DNA from: Thermophagus sp052400625
GTDB taxonomy: Bacteria > Bacteroidota > Bacteroidia > Bacteroidales > Marinilabiliaceae
DNA length: 64,000 nt
Assembly: GCA_052400625.1 (NCBI GenBank)
Contig: JBQTGH010000001.1
Direction: 5' to 3' (one strand)
Under the pieces are notes generated by a model. The model searched no databases, was not told the origin of the DNA, and saw only the letters and a program-made list of their open reading frames with translations. Of this stretch, positions 55,109 to 63,203 are shown piece after piece. Positions within the stretch are counted from its first letter, which is position 1, and each line of letters begins with the position of its first letter. Made by a program: the position numbers and the translations under genes.

Positions 55109-55977
55109 ATGAAGCGAACCATCTTTTTTTTTATTTTCTTGTCTGCACAGCCCTATCGCTATTGGGGCAGAACTATCTCCCCCATTCCGCTGGTGAAATA
55201 ATCAATCACACCGGCTATTCCCTCTCTTACGACGAGCAACACGAACAGGCCCAATGGGTTTATTATGAGCTCACACCCGACGATGTTAACGGAGACGTGT
55301 CAAGAACCAATGATTTCCGTCCCGACCCGAAAGTCTCCACCCGGTCGGCTCTTCCCGACGACTACAAAGGATCGGGCTACGACCGTGGCCATCTTTATCC
55401 GGCGGGAAGCAGTAAGACGAGTCGTCAGGCCATGTCCGAGACCTTCTATATGTCCAACATGTCGCCTCAGACCCCTTCGTTCAATCGCGGCATATGGCGA
55501 AGTCTGGAAGAAACGGTAAGGCGTTGGACCACTGAAAAAGAAAAATTAGTCGTGGTGTCCGGACCCGTATTCATCAACAATAAGGGCTGCATAGGCGCCA
55601 ACCGTGTAACGGTTCCGGGCTACTACTACAAGGTGATCTACGCCCCCTATGAAGAGAAAATGATCGCCTTTATTTTACCCAATCAAAAAAGCGATCAACC
55701 ACTCTACCGACATGCCGTAACCGTTGACTCGGTGGAAATAGTTACCGGCATCGACTTTTTCCCTCAGATGGAGGATTCCAAAGAAATAAGCCTGGAAGCA
55801 AAGGTCAATTTAATCCCTTGGAATTTTGACGCGGGCTTCACCCCCTCCTATCGTGCAACAACGAAAGCCGTGCAATGCAAAGGCATCGCCAAATCGACCG
55901 GGAAACGATGCAAAAATAAAACCACCAACCCCAACGGTTATTGCCGGTATCATCAAGGTCAGGCAGGACAAAAATAG
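55109..55977 (+). CDS. Secreted DNA/RNA non-specific endonuclease, frame-disrupted signal peptide
   Basis: A NucA/Serratia-type beta-beta-alpha-metal nuclease. Numbered from the TTG at 55162, the conserved motif is DRGHLYPAG (74-82, general base His77), with SNMSPQTPSFN (98-108) supplying the metal-binding Asn108. At the C-terminus Cys239, Cys250, Cys261 and His264 form a possible zinc knuckle. The ATG at 55109 begins MKRTIFFF but is one base out of frame with the nuclease; adding one T to the nine-T run at 55124-55132 gives MKRTIFFFYFLVCTALSLLG joined directly to GQNYLPH, a perfect signal peptide and a protein of 289 residues. Either the gene is frameshifted, phase variable, or the base is a sequencing error. 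Without the repair the nuclease would lack an export signal. Confidence 0.8.
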
Positions 55978-56132
55978 AGGAAAGACAGAAATTTAATTTT
56001 CCGACCGGTTCGAAAATTGATTTCTCTTTGGGCTACTTTTACCTGCTTGCCATTCTCAGGATAGGCCGACCTTTTAAACATCGGAAAGGTCAGGCCATCA
56101 AAATTCCGAAAGTTTAATACGATCATATTAGT

Positions 56133-56238
56133 GGCAATGATATACACTGCACCAAAATATATACCCAGGGGTAATAATGCACATGTATAAGTTATAACCT
56201 TTAGGACGCATCCCAACGAAATATCCGTTGATAAAATC
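56133..56238 (-). pseudogene. Remnant of a GH2 glycoside hydrolase gene
   Basis: On the minus strand the frame reads FINGYFVGMRPKGYNLYM then ITP, which matches FINGHFVGMRPNGYISYM-DITP of the GH2 enzyme encoded at 12341-14752. The match is also plain in DNA (compare 56167-56238 with 14341-14413, sharing TTAGGACGCATCCC and ACGAAAT) and carries on to about 56133 in another frame (YFGAVYIIA against DFGEENVIA), so at least one indel is present. Nothing of the catalytic barrel remains. The rest of the 55978-56401 gap has no gene I can support. Confidence 0.65.
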
Positions 56239-56401
56239 CGCTTGTGGTGCATCCTTCATTCCTTCTTTGAGATCGGCACAGTCAACATTCGTCCTTTACC
56301 ATCAAGATACCCTCCCACCATAAGTTATTTTCCTTCATCCATGAAAATTCTATTAATACAAACCGGAAAGTAGCTTGCATATTTAAGTTTTTATAAAATT
56401 C

Positions 56402-57262
56402 TCAGGTAGAAAAGAGATATATGGCGATCAATGCCAAAACAAAGCCAATGATCATGGGCGTATTGGGAAAAACAGAATATATAACCAAGGACAAAACGAT
56501 TGTTATCATTGGCGAAAGTGAAGTCATCGGTGATACCACTATCGCCTTACCGTAGCGCATGGCATACACCAATGTTAATGCACCAATAGCATTAAGCACT
56601 TGGATCATCGCCGCCAGATAAGGTCCCTTAAATCCCCAGTTAATATCCTGACTGAAGTCGGTCATCATTAAAGCAAAGGGAACCAAAAGAATCCCGGATA
56701 TTGCCATGTAAGTAAAAATGCTCTCGGCCGACATCTTGTTATTGGCCACTTTCATAAAAACCCCTTGAACGCCCCACATGATAAATACCAACACCGATAA
56801 TCCAAGCCACAAATAACCCTTTACTTCCAAATTTTCCGGCTTCATATAGGAAAGCAGGAAAATGGCGATCAGTGCCAAAACGATCCCTACCCAGCTTCGT
56901 TTATTGGTTCTCTCCTTCAAGATCATCACAGAAAGGGCAATGGTGACCACTGGATATAACGAGACAATCGGAAAAATAATATAGGCCGGTCCCTGGCGCA
57001 ACGCTTCAAAAAGAATCAGCTGCCCTCCGGCACCGGTTAATCCAATCAGCAGTCCGTACAATATTGAACTAAGATTATATTCCAGTTTAAAATTAATCAG
57101 TTTTAATGCAACCAACGCACAGGGAAGCATGGTAAGGGCCCACATGGAATACCCCAATGTAGCAGGAAAACCTGCCTTTTCTGGAAGCTCTATTAAAGCA
57201 CCCCAAATACCCCAAGTTATTGTTGTTACGATGGCATATATCAACCACAATTTTTTCTTCAT
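56402..57262 (-). CDS. EamA/DMT-family transporter
   Basis: A 286-residue membrane protein with ten hydrophobic segments made of two EamA repeats (about 5-138 and 148-286), the drug/metabolite transporter superfamily plan. Typical features are the N-terminal WGIWGAL, the repeat-1 ending PVVTIALSVMILKERTN and the repeat-2 ending SPMITIVLSLVIYSVFPN. The cargo is unknown. It is convergent with the nuclease gene and stands upstream of nothing in its own direction, so it is probably monocistronic. Confidence 0.85.
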   Translation of the reverse strand: MKKKLWLIYAIVTTITWGIWGALIELPEKAGFPATLGYSMWALTMLPCALVALKLINFKLEYNLSSILYGLLIGLTGAGGQLILFEALRQGPAYIIFPIVSLYPVVTIALSVMILKERTNKRSWVGIVLALIAIFLLSYMKPENLEVKGYLWLGLSVLVFIMWGVQGVFMKVANNKMSAESIFTYMAISGILLVPFALMMTDFSQDINWGFKGPYLAAMIQVLNAIGALTLVYAMRYGKAIVVSPMTSLSPMITIVLSLVIYSVFPNTPMIIGFVLALIAIYLFST

Positions 57263-57360
57263 GCGTATATCGATTTATTTAATGATGTTTTACAGTGAAT
57301 ATGACCTTCCGGAACCCGACCAAAAGTAGATAGGCATACGATACTTTCATCAGCATACAG

Positions 57361-57453
57361 TTTATCTAATTTATTGGTCTGATGGAACTCGCATGGTCCT
57401 AAGTTTACAAATATTCTTGTTGTGACAATCTCTCATAGTCATGTTCATTGCAT
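57361..57453. repeat. Interspersed repeat, copy B
   Basis: Matches copy A at 5161-5262 over about 90 bases: TTTATCTAATTTATTGG, GATGGAACTCGCATGG, CTTGTTGTGACAA and GTCATGTTCATTGCATG occur in the same order and spacing. It lies between the transporter gene and the PUL 3 terminator. Confidence 0.6.
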
Positions 57454-57530
57454 GCCTGTATATTCTGTCCAAATCCTTTCACGGTCTGTTCATCTCTTTT
57501 ACAAAATAATTCCTCAAAGATATAAGCAAA

Positions 57531-57567
57531 AACGGGAAGAGCACGATTTTAACCAGCATCTTCCCGC
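57531..57567 (-). terminator. Rho-independent terminator of PUL 3
   Basis: On the minus strand CGGGAAGATGC pairs with GC-TCTTCCCG (one bulged base, loop about 13 bases) and is followed by TTTTTGC. It begins just behind the PKD lipoprotein stop at 57580 and closes the PUL 3 operon. Confidence 0.8.
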
Positions 57568-57579
57568 TTCGCTAAATCC

Positions 57580-58455
57580 TTATTGTTTATCCATCTTCAC
57601 CACAATATTGTCGCCATAATCCTCATTGACAAGACTTCCTATATCCGACCAGTCAGAGTTCATAATGCTCATAAAGAACTGGAAAGAATCACCGGTAATG
57701 GCATACGATTCCCGAGGAAGACCAAATTCCATTTTCACAACACCATCCTCTTCCATTATGGTACCCACAATGACCGGATTGGAAGGTTCATAACCTACGA
57801 AAGGCCATCCCGAATCACCATTCACCAGGTCTACCATAGAAGGCCAGATATCGCCGTTATGGAGGTTGCCTTCTAAGCCATAATCCACGCCGATGCCTTT
57901 TAATGAAAATCCGCTAGCCAACGAATTATCGGTATCCATATAGATTCCAAAAATATGAGAATCCAAACCGGCACCTTCAACGGCGTTAAACTCTACATAT
58001 ATGTAAACGTTATTCGCATCATAATCAACGATGGCACCCAATACATCATCCTTACCTGCCACGATAAAGTCGGAATAGGTGACACTCTCCCAATCTTCGA
58101 AGGAATCATCATCCAACTGAATCAAAGATGCTTTATCAACTCTCAATACTCTGTGATATTCATAGGAAACACCATCTACTGCTGCCAACATGGTAATCAG
58201 ATAATTACCTATCGAACTATATTCATGCACAACAGAGTCACCACTCGCGATTGTTGAGCCATCTCCAAAATCCCACGAGACATTCGTTGCGGCGGGCACA
58301 TCGTTCACAAAGGAGATACTCATTCCGTCGATATAAACTTTGAAATCGAGTGGTGGCGGATCCTGCAATTCATATTCACCTTCATTACTACAAGAAAAGA
58401 GGGAGAGAAGTATTACAGGAAAAAGAAAAATATAGACTGATTTAATTGCTTTCAT
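57580..58455 (-). CDS. PKD-domain surface lipoprotein with CBM9-like C-terminal domain
   Basis: A lipoprotein of 291 residues from the ATG at 58455 (lipobox LSLFSC); an upstream ATG at 58482 would overlap susD and adds a non-signal extension. A PKD/Ig-like domain (about 40-110) has the signature VSWDFGDGS and HEYSSIGNYLITM. The second half (about 120-290) resembles carbohydrate-binding family 9/DOMON folds: DSFEDWESV, NNVYIYVEF, FGIYMDTDNS, GVDYGLEGNLHNG. It sits in the position of a surface glycan-binding protein, 13 bases after susD, and is the last gene before the terminator. No catalytic residues are evident. Confidence 0.78.
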   Translation of the reverse strand: MKAIKSVYIFLFPVILLSLFSCSNEGEYELQDPPPLDFKVYIDGMSISFVNDVPAATNVSWDFGDGSTIASGDSVVHEYSSIGNYLITMLAAVDGVSYEYHRVLRVDKASLIQLDDDSFEDWESVTYSDFIVAGKDDVLGAIVDYDANNVYIYVEFNAVEGAGLDSHIFGIYMDTDNSLASGFSLKGIGVDYGLEGNLHNGDIWPSMVDLVNGDSGWPFVGYEPSNPVIVGTIMEEDGVVKMEFGLPRESYAITGDSFQFFMSIMNSDWSDIGSLVNEDYGDNIVVKMDKQ

Positions 58456-58468
58456 AACATCTGTTTTT

Positions 58469-60007
58469 TTAGTTTGGAACAACCAAATTGTTTGTACTTA
58501 ATTCTCTACTTGGTATCGGATACACAAAGCGAGGATCGTTGGCCGGGATAAACGCACCGGGTGCGTCCAGGCCGGGCTCTGAAGAGGTGGGTATTCCATT
58601 GTAATTATCCAGGTGGTATCCCCAGTAATTTCTCTCCAGAGGTAACTCATTCCGTTTAATATCGAATAATCTGTGGCCTTCGAAAGCCAACTCAATTCTT
58701 CTTTCTTTCAATACGACATTCAAAACATTGGTAGTGGTAATATTATCTCTTCCCACGTCATACAAAAAGTCGGACATCGTACCGTATTCTCCGGGGATCA
58801 TACGATTTTCACGAATCATATTGACATCATCAATAGCATTTTCTATCTGGCCCAACTGAGCATAAGCTTCGGCGCGATTCAGATATACTTCTGCCAGACG
58901 CAACATGACTGGTGAACTCAATGTAGAGCTATTATCCTGGTTGGAAAACTTACTGATAAAGTAGAGTAAGACACCATTTTTAAGTCCGGGATTCTGAGCA
59001 TCAATGTATTGCCATCTCTGATCAACATTTTGAAGATCAGAACCAAATCCCATATCTTTAAGAAGAGAAAGCGACGCTCCTTCTTCTCCCCAACAGTTGT
59101 CACCATTATAAATCATAGAAGCAACCGACGCAGTCAGTTTATCATCAATCGTCAGGAAGGGGATACACCATATGGTCTCATCCGAATTTTTAGCATTTAC
59201 AAAATAATCAGCATATGAATCGGCACTCTCCAAGCTATACATTTCCGAATTGACCACTGAGTCTGCATAGGCAATTACATTTTGGTAATCTCCTTTATCC
59301 AAATAGACGCGTGAAAGTAAAGCCCAGGCAGAATATTTAGAGGCATACCCTTTACTTTGACGCTCGGCAGGGATTTCTTCGCTCATCAGAGAAGCGGCAC
59401 TTTTTAAACTGCCGATGATGTAATCATAGGTTTCTTCAAGTGTTGCTCTGGCTTTGGGCTGGGTATCCAAAGCATCTTCACGAAGAATCACTCCCGGTTC
59501 GGAAGCATTGGCCTGACTGTAATGTTTGGCAAACAGTCGCGTCACGGCATGGGTGGCAAAAGCCCGCAAAAAGTAGGCTTCACCTTTCAAATGGTTGGTC
59601 AACACATCATTCCCTTTCCTGTCGGCCATCTCAATAGAGACGTTGGCGCCGTAAATGATCTTATAGGATACTTCCCAAAAACTATTGATATTAGATTTTT
59701 CAGAAGAACGATCGTTGTAGCGGAAGCTGTTGGTCAAATCGTCTTCCGACTTATATCCGCAAACGATGTCGTCACCGGCAAAATCAATCAGCTGAAAATA
59801 TTGACGCAAGTACCAGTTATTGGTTTCATCAGGATCCGGAAAGTCCTTGAACAATGCATAACCACCGTTTACCAAACTAGGTAATCCATCAGAGGTGGAA
59901 GTAATTTGAGTCCCAGTCAGCGCGTCACTGGGAACCACTTCCATATCACACCCTGTGACCCCAATTATGAAAGCCACAATTAACATATATAAAGATTTGA
60001 TTTTCAT
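58469..60007 (-). CDS. susD: SusD/RagB family glycan-binding lipoprotein (PUL 3)
   Basis: A 512-residue SusD-family lipoprotein (lipobox GVTGC, Cys20). Family motifs: SLVNGGYALFKDFPD, GEAYFLRAFATHAVTRLF, AWALLSRVYLDKGDYQNVIAYADSV in part, MLRLAEVYLNRAEAYAQLG and VLKERRIELAFEGHRLFDIKR, ending PRFVYPIPSRELSTNNLV. It follows SusC by 11 bases and is followed directly by the PKD lipoprotein, with no hairpin spacer of the kind seen in PULs 1 and 2. Confidence 0.94.
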   Translation of the reverse strand: MKIKSLYMLIVAFIIGVTGCDMEVVPSDALTGTQITSTSDGLPSLVNGGYALFKDFPDPDETNNWYLRQYFQLIDFAGDDIVCGYKSEDDLTNSFRYNDRSSEKSNINSFWEVSYKIIYGANVSIEMADRKGNDVLTNHLKGEAYFLRAFATHAVTRLFAKHYSQANASEPGVILREDALDTQPKARATLEETYDYIIGSLKSAASLMSEEIPAERQSKGYASKYSAWALLSRVYLDKGDYQNVIAYADSVVNSEMYSLESADSYADYFVNAKNSDETIWCIPFLTIDDKLTASVASMIYNGDNCWGEEGASLSLLKDMGFGSDLQNVDQRWQYIDAQNPGLKNGVLLYFISKFSNQDNSSTLSSPVMLRLAEVYLNRAEAYAQLGQIENAIDDVNMIRENRMIPGEYGTMSDFLYDVGRDNITTTNVLNVVLKERRIELAFEGHRLFDIKRNELPLERNYWGYHLDNYNGIPTSSEPGLDAPGAFIPANDPRFVYPIPSRELSTNNLVVPN

Positions 60008-60018
60008 AACAAAGCGAT

Positions 60019-62997
60019 TTAGAAATTAATATTTACACTCAATACATACTGCTTACTGTTGGGATATCTAAATTCGGAATATCCAGGCAACCCATTCAAA
60101 GGATTGATGGACACTTCAGGATCTTGTCCCCAGAAGCGGGTAAAGGTGAATACATTGTCAGCACTCAAAGCCACATCGAGACTGCTAATTTTCAGTCGGT
60201 CAATTAAACTACCATGAATTCTGTAGGAAAGCGTGATGTTACGAATTTTAAAATAGTCACCATCTTCAATATATCTGGTAGAAGGATCGAAAGAGTTTCT
60301 GGCATTCTGAGGCAGTGGATGGGTAGCATCGTCACCCGGCTGTTGCCAAAGCTTCCAATCATCCCTTGGCATCATTGTGTTGAATAAAGGATCTTGCAAA
60401 TCGTGGTCTACATATCGTCTGAAATAGTTATATATCTTATTTCCGGTAACAAACGAGCAGTTGGCACTCAAAGTAAGATCAGAGTATTTGATACTGGTAG
60501 AAAAACCACCCTCTACTTTAGGAATGGGGCTGCCATACTCCACTTTTCTGGCTTCCTGATATTCGTGCGTTAGATTACCGTCTTCCCCGACCCATAATAC
60601 AGATCCATCGTTGGGATCTATCCCATGAAATTCTTTGGCATACCAGCTATAGAGCGATCCTCCATCACGATAAATTTGGGTAATACCATAGCTATTCGCA
60701 TTGATAATGGTGTCACCACCAAAGTTGGTAAGTGAGTTTTTGTTAAAGCTAATGGAGAAGTCGGTTGTCCAAGTCAATTTATTGGTTTTTATGTTGGTAG
60801 AGGAAAGACTCAATTCAATCCCCTGATTTTTTACCGACCCGGTATTTTGCCATTGTTTACTAAAACCTCCAGAAGGGGGCAGATCACGATAGACTAAAAG
60901 ATCTTCGGTCAGGTTATCATAAGCATTAACACTGAAACTAACTTTTTTGAACAACCCTAATTCCATTCCCAGGTTTATTTGTCTGGTTTGTTCCCAAGAA
61001 AGATCGGGATTGGCCAGCTGGTATGGAACGGCAGCGATAGCACCATCATATTGTGTCGTGTAGGCAAACTGCTCCAAATATTTGGAAGCACCAATATCTT
61101 TCATACCTGTTTTCCCCCAGCTGAGAATCAGCTTCAGGTTATCCACAGCACTCATTGAGTTCATAAAGTTCTCCTTGCTCAACAGCCAAGCACCGGATAA
61201 ACTTGGGAAATGAGCCGTTCGGTTATTGGGGCTAAAAGCCGATGATTCATCGATCCGATAGGAACCGGTCAGGAAATATTTTCCCTGATAGCTGTAGTTA
61301 ACCTGCGAAATGAACGACTGCATAACGGTATGATCGGGAGCACCACTAATGTTAAAGTTAGAAGAAGCTACCGAAGGAGCAGAAAGACCTTCCGGCATTC
61401 CCTGTCCTGAACCGTTGATAAAGTCATTGTCTGTCCGTTGAGCTTCCACACCAACCAAACCGCTCAATGAGTTACCGCCATTGTCAAAACGAAACTTAAA
61501 CAAGTTTGTAGTAATTCCCCCATAAGAAATATCGGAAGTAGAACTGACATATCCGGTTCCGAAGTAGGAGATGTTGTCTGCATCTTTGGAATAAAATAGT
61601 TTTTCCATTCCATTGGAAACACTCAGACGATTGGTACTTCTAAACGACAGCCAATCGGTCAGACGGATATTCAGATCGAAGTCGTAGTCAACATTCAATG
61701 CCCGATAGTTAAGTTCTGAATTTTCTGCTGCCTGGATTGGGTTGATTTTATCTTTTGACCAGATTCCATCAGCTTCTTTGAAACTCCTGGCATTACCATC
61801 GGCATCATAGGGATCATCCCAAGGCATATTTACGTAAGAATAGTAAATATTCATATAATCAGTAGTTCTGGTTTTTGAACCGGAAATATTGATATTGTTG
61901 ATGATTGAAATATTGTCGGTTAACCGATAGGTGGTGTTGGCTCTGAGGTTGATCCTTTTAAAATAGGTATTAAGAAAAGTTCCCTCTTCATTATAGTAAC
62001 TTCCACCCAGATAGAATGAGAGTTTATTGGTTTTTCCGGTAGATGAAACATAATAGTTCTGAACCATAGCAGGCTGAAAAGCCTCATCCAACCAATCAGT
62101 ATTAACATCGAGAATAGATTCGGGCCTTACCTGCAAAAATTTGCTGTCGTCAATCACAAACAACTGGTTGTCGCGGTACAACTCGCGTTGATAGTTGTAA
62201 AGAGTCCGACTGTCCATCATATTAACATTACCATGGTCAGCCATCCGAATACCGGTAACAGCCTTTACATTAATTTTCGGGGTTCCGTCCGTGGCTTTTT
62301 TGGTGGTAACCACAATCACACCTCCATTTGCCTGAGATCCATACATCCCTGTTGCTCCGGCATCTTTCAAAACGGTGATGGTTTCCACGTCGTTGGGATC
62401 GAAGCTTCCCCCAATAATTCCGTCCACTACGTACAGAGGTCCTTGAGGGGCACTCAATGATGAGATTCCTCGGATTCGCACGTCGGGGGTGGAGCCCGGT
62501 TGACCAGAACCATTAAACACCTGAATTCCGGCAACCTTACCCTGCAACATACTTTCAATGTTACTGGAAGTCACATCCTTCAGTTTTTCAGAAGAAACGG
62601 TGGTAACAGCACTGGTAATTTCATTTCTTTTTTTATCACTATACCCCATAACCACGATCTCCTGAAGACCTTTTACTTCTTCTTCAAGAACGATATTAAT
62701 GACCTTATCATTTCCAACAACTCTTTCTTGGCCCAGAAACCCGATGAAGGAAAAAACCAATACATCATCAGGAGAGCTCACCTCTAGAGAATAAGCACCA
62801 TTAATATCGGAGATGGTTCCTTGGGTCGTTCCCTTTATTAGAATATTTACACCGGGAATCGGTTCATTGTTTTTGGTAGTAACGGTTCCCTGCACAGTAA
62901 ACCCCTGCGCAAGGACCGACGTACTCAGTATGCTCATTAGCAACATTATCAGAGCACTTGTCTTGGTAACTTTGCTGAAATACTCTTTCATAGACAT
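60019..62997 (-). CDS. susC: SusC/RagA TonB-dependent outer-membrane transporter (PUL 3)
   Basis: A TonB-dependent transporter of about 992 residues. I place the start at the ATG at 62997 (or 62991) because the signal peptide MKEYFSKVTKT-SALIMLLMSI ending at VLAQG begins there; the frame is open to an ATG at 63066 but that adds a second, unneeded hydrophobic stretch. Then come the carboxypeptidase-regulatory-like domain (VQGTVTTKNNEPIPGVNILI), a TonB-box-like QEIVVMGYS, the plug (MLQGKVAGIQVFNG, VRIRGISSLS, YVVDGIIGG, ITVLKDAGATGMYGSQA) and the barrel ending in KQYVLSVNINF. It shares an operon with susD and the PKD gene. Confidence 0.94.
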   Translation of the reverse strand: MSMKEYFSKVTKTSALIMLLMSILSTSVLAQGFTVQGTVTTKNNEPIPGVNILIKGTTQGTISDINGAYSLEVSSPDDVLVFSFIGFLGQERVVGNDKVINIVLEEEVKGLQEIVVMGYSDKKRNEITSAVTTVSSEKLKDVTSSNIESMLQGKVAGIQVFNGSGQPGSTPDVRIRGISSLSAPQGPLYVVDGIIGGSFDPNDVETITVLKDAGATGMYGSQANGGVIVVTTKKATDGTPKINVKAVTGIRMADHGNVNMMDSRTLYNYQRELYRDNQLFVIDDSKFLQVRPESILDVNTDWLDEAFQPAMVQNYYVSSTGKTNKLSFYLGGSYYNEEGTFLNTYFKRINLRANTTYRLTDNISIINNINISGSKTRTTDYMNIYYSYVNMPWDDPYDADGNARSFKEADGIWSKDKINPIQAAENSELNYRALNVDYDFDLNIRLTDWLSFRSTNRLSVSNGMEKLFYSKDADNISYFGTGYVSSTSDISYGGITTNLFKFRFDNGGNSLSGLVGVEAQRTDNDFINGSGQGMPEGLSAPSVASSNFNISGAPDHTVMQSFISQVNYSYQGKYFLTGSYRIDESSAFSPNNRTAHFPSLSGAWLLSKENFMNSMSAVDNLKLILSWGKTGMKDIGASKYLEQFAYTTQYDGAIAAVPYQLANPDLSWEQTRQINLGMELGLFKKVSFSVNAYDNLTEDLLVYRDLPPSGGFSKQWQNTGSVKNQGIELSLSSTNIKTNKLTWTTDFSISFNKNSLTNFGGDTIINANSYGITQIYRDGGSLYSWYAKEFHGIDPNDGSVLWVGEDGNLTHEYQEARKVEYGSPIPKVEGGFSTSIKYSDLTLSANCSFVTGNKIYNYFRRYVDHDLQDPLFNTMMPRDDWKLWQQPGDDATHPLPQNARNSFDPSTRYIEDGDYFKIRNITLSYRIHGSLIDRLKISSLDVALSADNVFTFTRFWGQDPEVSINPLNGLPGYSEFRYPNSKQYVLSVNINF

Positions 62998-63203
62998 TAG
63001 ATTTATGGCATTTATTATTAGAATTACTTGTTTGAACTGATCACAAAAAGGAAGGGCTATATTCATTGTTTCTAAATCCTTACCATATTATTAGTTAAAT
63101 ACTGTTCGGTAGAATATGGCTTCTAAGAATCACTTCAAAGAGAGGGGACAGACTTCAAAAAACCGGCCCACCCCAACTCTCATCATCAATCCTGATCGTT
63201 TCC

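Noticed and set aside
55959..56252. 97-codon minus-strand open frame
   Set aside because: It overlaps the nuclease end and runs out of frame with the first part of the recognisable GH2 remnant; better explained as decayed sequence.
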